DNA from: Neofamilia sp964461305
Lineage (GTDB): Bacteria > Bacillota > Clostridia > Tissierellales > Peptoniphilaceae
Assembly: GCA_964461305.1 (NCBI GenBank)
Contig: CAYWTV010000003.1
Coordinates: 1-64,000, forward strand
DNA length: 64,000 nucleotides
Reading direction: 5' to 3'
Within the stretch, counting starts at the first letter, position 1. Each line of letters starts with the position of its first letter. This document shows positions 61,141 through 64,000 of this stretch, in pieces. A model generated the notes under the pieces. It saw nothing but the letters and a program-made list of their open reading frames with translations. It ran no database searches and was not told where the DNA came from. The position numbers and the translations under genes are program-made.

Positions 61141-61200
61141 TAAATTATTTATTACCGAATATCCTAGTAAACGCCGAGGTACGTTTTACAAAGAAATCGA
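61141..61200 (-). promoter_or_regulatory. Structured rpsO leader, candidate S15 autoregulatory element
   Basis: On the minus strand, GTAAA-CG and CGTTTAC (61189-61182 with 61173-61167, one bulged A) form a hairpin whose 8-nt loop TACCTCGG starts with TACC. GGTA at 61156-61153, just past the hairpin, is complementary to that loop, allowing a pseudoknot next to the ribosome binding site. The segment is much richer in G and C than other intergenic DNA here. Match to known S15 leader families is not established. Confidence 0.5.
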
Positions 61201-61207
61201 CTTAATC

Positions 61208-61236
61208 ATAATATCATATAATTGGCTATTTGTACA
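61208..61236 (-). promoter_or_regulatory. Promoter of rpsO
   Basis: On the minus strand TGTACA (61236-61231), 17-bp spacer, TATTAT (61213-61208). It starts three bases after the gatB stop codon. Transcription would begin near 61201, giving a leader of about 70 nt. No terminator lies between gatB and this promoter. Confidence 0.65.
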
Positions 61237-61239
61237 GTT

Positions 61240-62676
61240 CTATTGAGATTTTTTAATCTTTTCAAGTATTAATTTGTTTACTAATTGTGGATTAGCCTTT
61301 CCTTTTGAAAGTTTCATAACTTGACCTACTAAAAATCCTAATATCCTGTCTTTACCACTTAAATATTGTTCAATAGAATCTGGATTCTCATTTAATACTT
61401 GGTTAACATATTCATCTATTTCAGATTTGTCATCTATTTGAATCATATTATTTTCTTCAACGTATTTAATTGGATCAATTCCCTCTTCAAACATCACTCT
61501 AAATACTTTTTTAGCTGTATTGTTATTAATTTTATCTTCGTCAACTAGGTTTAACAATTTAGAAAAATCTTCTAAAGTAAATTTTAAATTATCAATACTT
61601 GATTCTTCTTCATGAAGTCTTCTTAATAACTCATTAATTGTGAAATTTGCAAGTAAAGTCTTATTTTTTACATTGACTGCACTATTTTCAAAAAATTCAG
61701 AAATCTTTTTATCAGACGTTAGTATTTCAGCATCATATTTTGACAGCTCATATTCTTTTATAAATCGATTAGTCTTCTCTTCAATAAATTCAGGCATTTT
61801 ATTTCTTACAGCTTCTATAATATCTTCATCAATTACGAGTGTTGGTATATCACCATCGTAAGATAACTTGTAATCATCGGATGAGAATTTCTCTCTCATT
61901 AACACTGTTTCTTGTATTGAATCATCCCATCTTCTAGTAGATCTAACTTCAAATTCATTATTTAATAATAACTCTTTTTGTCTTTCAATTTCAAATTCTA
62001 TAGTTTTTTCAACAGCAGAAAATGAGTTAATATTTTTTATTTCTATAATAGAAGTTCTTTCATCAGTTTCTAAATTTACCAAGTTTATATTTACATCACA
62101 TCTAAGAGATCCCTCTTCCATTCTCCCTGTATTAATATCTAAATATTGTAATGTGTTTTTTAATTTTGTTAGAAATTCTTTAGCTTCTTTAGATGAGTTT
62201 ATATCTGGATAGGTAATAATTTCAACAAGTGGTGCCCCACTTCTATTATAATCCATATAAGCAAAATCATCTGAGTTGTGTAGTGCTTTACCTGTATCTT
62301 CTTCTATTTGAATTCTTTGTATTCTAATGTTTTTATCCTTGTTATTTTCATCTAATACAGTTATATAACCATTTTCACAAATTGGTATTTCTCCTTGGGT
62401 AATTTGATAACCCTTTGCTAAATCTGGATAAAAATATTTTTTTCTTTCAAATGTGGATTCTAAGTTTATATCACAATTAAAGGCTAACCCAGCCATAATA
62501 GCTAAATCTACAACTTCGTTGTTTAAAACTGGTAAAGCTCCAGGCATACCTAAACAACCAGGACATGTGGCAGTATTTGGCTCTAAACCGTACTCATTGA
62601 CACATGAACAGAAGGCTTTTGTTTTAGAGTTTAGTTGTGAATGAATTTCTAAACCTACAATAGTTTTAAATTTCAT
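61240..62676 (-). CDS. gatB: Asp-tRNA(Asn)/Glu-tRNA(Gln) amidotransferase subunit B (diverged)
   Basis: GatB phosphorylates and amidates mischarged tRNA in the GatCAB complex. G-L-E-I-H-S-Q-L, the zinc cysteines (C-S-C ... C-P-G-C-L-G), F-Y-P-D-L-A-K-G-Y-Q-I-T-Q, I-E-E-D-T-G-K-A-L-H and the C-terminal YqeY-like tail (F-L-V-G-Q-V-M-K-L-S-K-G) are kept, length 478. However, the near-invariant family motif D-Y-R-Y-F-P-E-P-D reads D-Y-K-L-S-Y-D-G-D, an unusual loss. Its partner GatA is also altered. Starts four bases into the gatA stop region. Confidence 0.9.
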   Translation of the reverse strand: MKFKTIVGLEIHSQLNSKTKAFCSCVNEYGLEPNTATCPGCLGMPGALPVLNNEVVDLAIMAGLAFNCDINLESTFERKKYFYPDLAKGYQITQGEIPICENGYITVLDENNKDKNIRIQRIQIEEDTGKALHNSDDFAYMDYNRSGAPLVEIITYPDINSSKEAKEFLTKLKNTLQYLDINTGRMEEGSLRCDVNINLVNLETDERTSIIEIKNINSFSAVEKTIEFEIERQKELLLNNEFEVRSTRRWDDSIQETVLMREKFSSDDYKLSYDGDIPTLVIDEDIIEAVRNKMPEFIEEKTNRFIKEYELSKYDAEILTSDKKISEFFENSAVNVKNKTLLANFTINELLRRLHEEESSIDNLKFTLEDFSKLLNLVDEDKINNNTAKKVFRVMFEEGIDPIKYVEENNMIQIDDKSEIDEYVNQVLNENPDSIEQYLSGKDRILGFLVGQVMKLSKGKANPQLVNKLILEKIKKSQ

Positions 62677-63950
62677 ATAATCTCCTCAATTCTTTTTGCT
62701 AACTTGATTAGGTTATTATCATTTAATCTTTTTGAAATTAATTGAATTCCTAGAGTTGGATTTTCTTCATCTTTTTTCATTGGTAATGTTATAGCTGGTA
62801 TTTCACATAAATTAGCTAATGAAGTAAAAATCTTATTAAATAATATTTTTTCTAGATCTATTTCTAGGTTAGAATCTTTCAAATTATAAGGAGTTGCTGG
62901 TGTGAGGATAAAATCAAATTTATCTAAATAATCATTTAATTTTGATTTAATAGAAACCCTATTTTTATAAGCTACATTATATATATTTTTGTTTTTGTCT
63001 CCAGTAACGTAATTTACACCTAGTATAATTCTAGAAATTAAATCTAGTCCAAAAGATTCTCTTCTCGATTTTGAATACATATCAAAGATATTATCATAAT
63101 CTTCTACTCTATGGCCAAAAATCAAACCTGTATATTTCATCATATTTGAACTTAATTCAGTATTAGATAAAATAGTATATGATTTTAGAGATTCTTCAAA
63201 AATATTAGATTCAAATTTTTCAACAAGAATGTTATTTTTTTCTAAAAGTTTTATAAAATCGTCAAATTCTTTTTTAATTTCATTAGATTTTATTAATTCA
63301 TATATTTCCATAGGAATCCCTATTTTATATTCATTTAAATTACTATTATTTTCTATGTCCATATCATAATCAATAGAATTTAAATCTTTTTCGTCCTTTT
63401 TAACTAAAATATTTAATATTTTACAAAGATTTGCTATATTTTTACTAATTACTCCTGGTTGTTCAAAAGAGTTAAAACATTGAGTAACACCATATCTACT
63501 TATAAGTCCATAAGTAGGTTTATAACCTATTAAATTTAAATAGCTACTATTAATTCTAGCATCGCCGTCCATATCGGAAACTATACTTATATCAGAAAAA
63601 CCTTCTCTTATAGATAAAGAGCTAGAAAATGATGCATTTTCTATATAAGTATCACTGAATATATTGCCATTTTCACCATAATATGGTTTTTCTAAATTTG
63701 ATTGGATTTGAAATTCATCTAAATTTGTTTTTCCTATAATTTCTATATTGTTTTCTTCATTTATTAATTCAACTACAGTTGCAGAATAAGGAGGATAAAA
63801 GTTTTCCATACCAAAAGATCCCGCGGTCATTTTTTCATCTTTAATCGCAAAATTATCGCCTATTGCAACTTTTAAAGAATCATCATCTTTTAATTTATCA
63901 TCATACAAAGTTATAAATATATTATTTTTATTATCTTTTATATTTTCCAT
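62673..63950 (-). CDS. gatA: GatA-like amidase subunit with lost catalytic serines
   Basis: Clearly GatA-related: A-I-K-D (K37, the catalytic Lys position), A-G-S, P-P-Y-S-A-T-V-V, G-K-T-N-L-D-E-F and G-Y-K-P-T-Y-G-L-I-S-R-Y-G-V align well. But the amidase signature is gone: the nucleophile segment S-D-T-G-G-S-I-R reads S-D-M-D-G-D-A-R, placing Asp130 where the nucleophilic Ser should be, and the G-G-S-S-G-G-S segment reads N-A-S-F-S-S-S-L. The later glutamine-site region near residues 300-325 is also diverged. At 425 residues it lacks about 50 N-terminal residues. The frame is long and intact, so it is not a decayed pseudogene. Probably glutaminase-dead. Confidence 0.85.
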   Translation of the reverse strand: MENIKDNKNNIFITLYDDKLKDDDSLKVAIGDNFAIKDEKMTAGSFGMENFYPPYSATVVELINEENNIEIIGKTNLDEFQIQSNLEKPYYGENGNIFSDTYIENASFSSSLSIREGFSDISIVSDMDGDARINSSYLNLIGYKPTYGLISRYGVTQCFNSFEQPGVISKNIANLCKILNILVKKDEKDLNSIDYDMDIENNSNLNEYKIGIPMEIYELIKSNEIKKEFDDFIKLLEKNNILVEKFESNIFEESLKSYTILSNTELSSNMMKYTGLIFGHRVEDYDNIFDMYSKSRRESFGLDLISRIILGVNYVTGDKNKNIYNVAYKNRVSIKSKLNDYLDKFDFILTPATPYNLKDSNLEIDLEKILFNKIFTSLANLCEIPAITLPMKKDEENPTLGIQLISKRLNDNNLIKLAKRIEEII

Positions 63951-63957
63951 TTTACAC

Positions 63958-64000
63958 CTACTCTACAAATTCTTTAACTTCAAAATAAGAATATTTTCTT
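63958..64000 (-). CDS. gatC: Asp/Glu-tRNA amidotransferase subunit C, 3' end (partial)
   Basis: The last bases read on the minus strand as R-K-Y-S-Y-F-E-V-K-E-F-V-E followed by TAG, resembling the conserved GatC ending x-Y-F-K-V-P-K-V-V-E. Its place directly before gatA agrees. The rest lies beyond the window. Confidence 0.7.
   Translation of the reverse strand, partial: RKYSYFEVKEFVE

Noticed and set aside
62673..63950. gatA as a pseudogene
   Set aside because: The frame is open over 425 codons, other family motifs are conserved and it is packed in an operon; altered function is more likely than decay.

Overview
The window is very AT-rich (coding third positions almost all A or T) and reads as chromosome of a low-GC, anaerobic, probably non-sporulating Firmicute. 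Gene content and order suggest Tissierellia/Peptoniphilaceae-type cocci (relatives of Peptoniphilus, Anaerococcus or Finegoldia); this is inferred from neighbourhoods, not from a search. Pointers are an IspH-ribosomal protein S1 fusion, the TIGR03960/TIGR03936 radical-SAM pair, an elongasome cluster without mreB, and recN and scpB neighbourhoods without spoIVB/spo0A or spmAB. I see no insertion sequence, prophage, CRISPR array or rRNA.

Layout. 1-1.6 kb: tail of an upstream gene (possibly rnfB), NusG-II and Gx-transporter proteins, Maf. 1.6-7.0 kb: radC, mreC, mreD and a very large PBP2. 7.0-10.6 kb: radical-SAM pair and a short RNase E/G. 10.6-19.1 kb: a complete-looking type IV pilus/pseudopilus assembly operon (pilB, pilC, pilin, minimal prepilin peptidase, pilM/N/O-like, three pseudopilins, a GspK/PilX-like protein). 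19.1-23.2 kb: efp, acidic protein, radA, PIN-TRAM protein, fsa. 23.3-38.1 kb: Asp23, nusB, xseAB, ispA, tlyA, recN, NUDIX, M50 protease, scpAB, rluB, mnmM, RpiR regulator, flavoprotein, cmk, plsC, ispH-S1. 38.1-48.4 kb: miaB, mutS, mutL, miaA, a PLP enzyme, a Xer recombinase, then the SOS pair yneA/lexA. 48.4-64 kb, all on the minus strand: ABC transporter, tRNA-Arg, SDR, tRNA-His-Leu, ychF, coiled-coil protein, coaD, rsmD, recG, fakA, Asp23, pnp, rpsO, gatB, gatA and the end of gatC.

How it works together. Most of it is housekeeping: tRNA modification, translation, replication and mismatch repair, envelope synthesis, lipid and isoprenoid synthesis. The accessory part is the pilus operon, fused by tight spacing to the radical-SAM/RNase genes. 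No gene-free stretch exceeds 300 bases.

Most notable: (1) a perfect 28-bp 11-6-11 palindrome of dif-like design overlapping the promoter of the Xer recombinase gene, within about 2 kb of the point where gene orientation flips from plus to minus; a single-recombinase Xer/dif module at the replication terminus is plausible. (2) A GatA whose catalytic serine motifs are gone, beside a GatB that has lost its YRYFPEPD-like signature. (3) A four-box SOS region between yneA and lexA. (4) A candidate pseudoknotted rpsO leader. All functional calls are from sequence reading alone.
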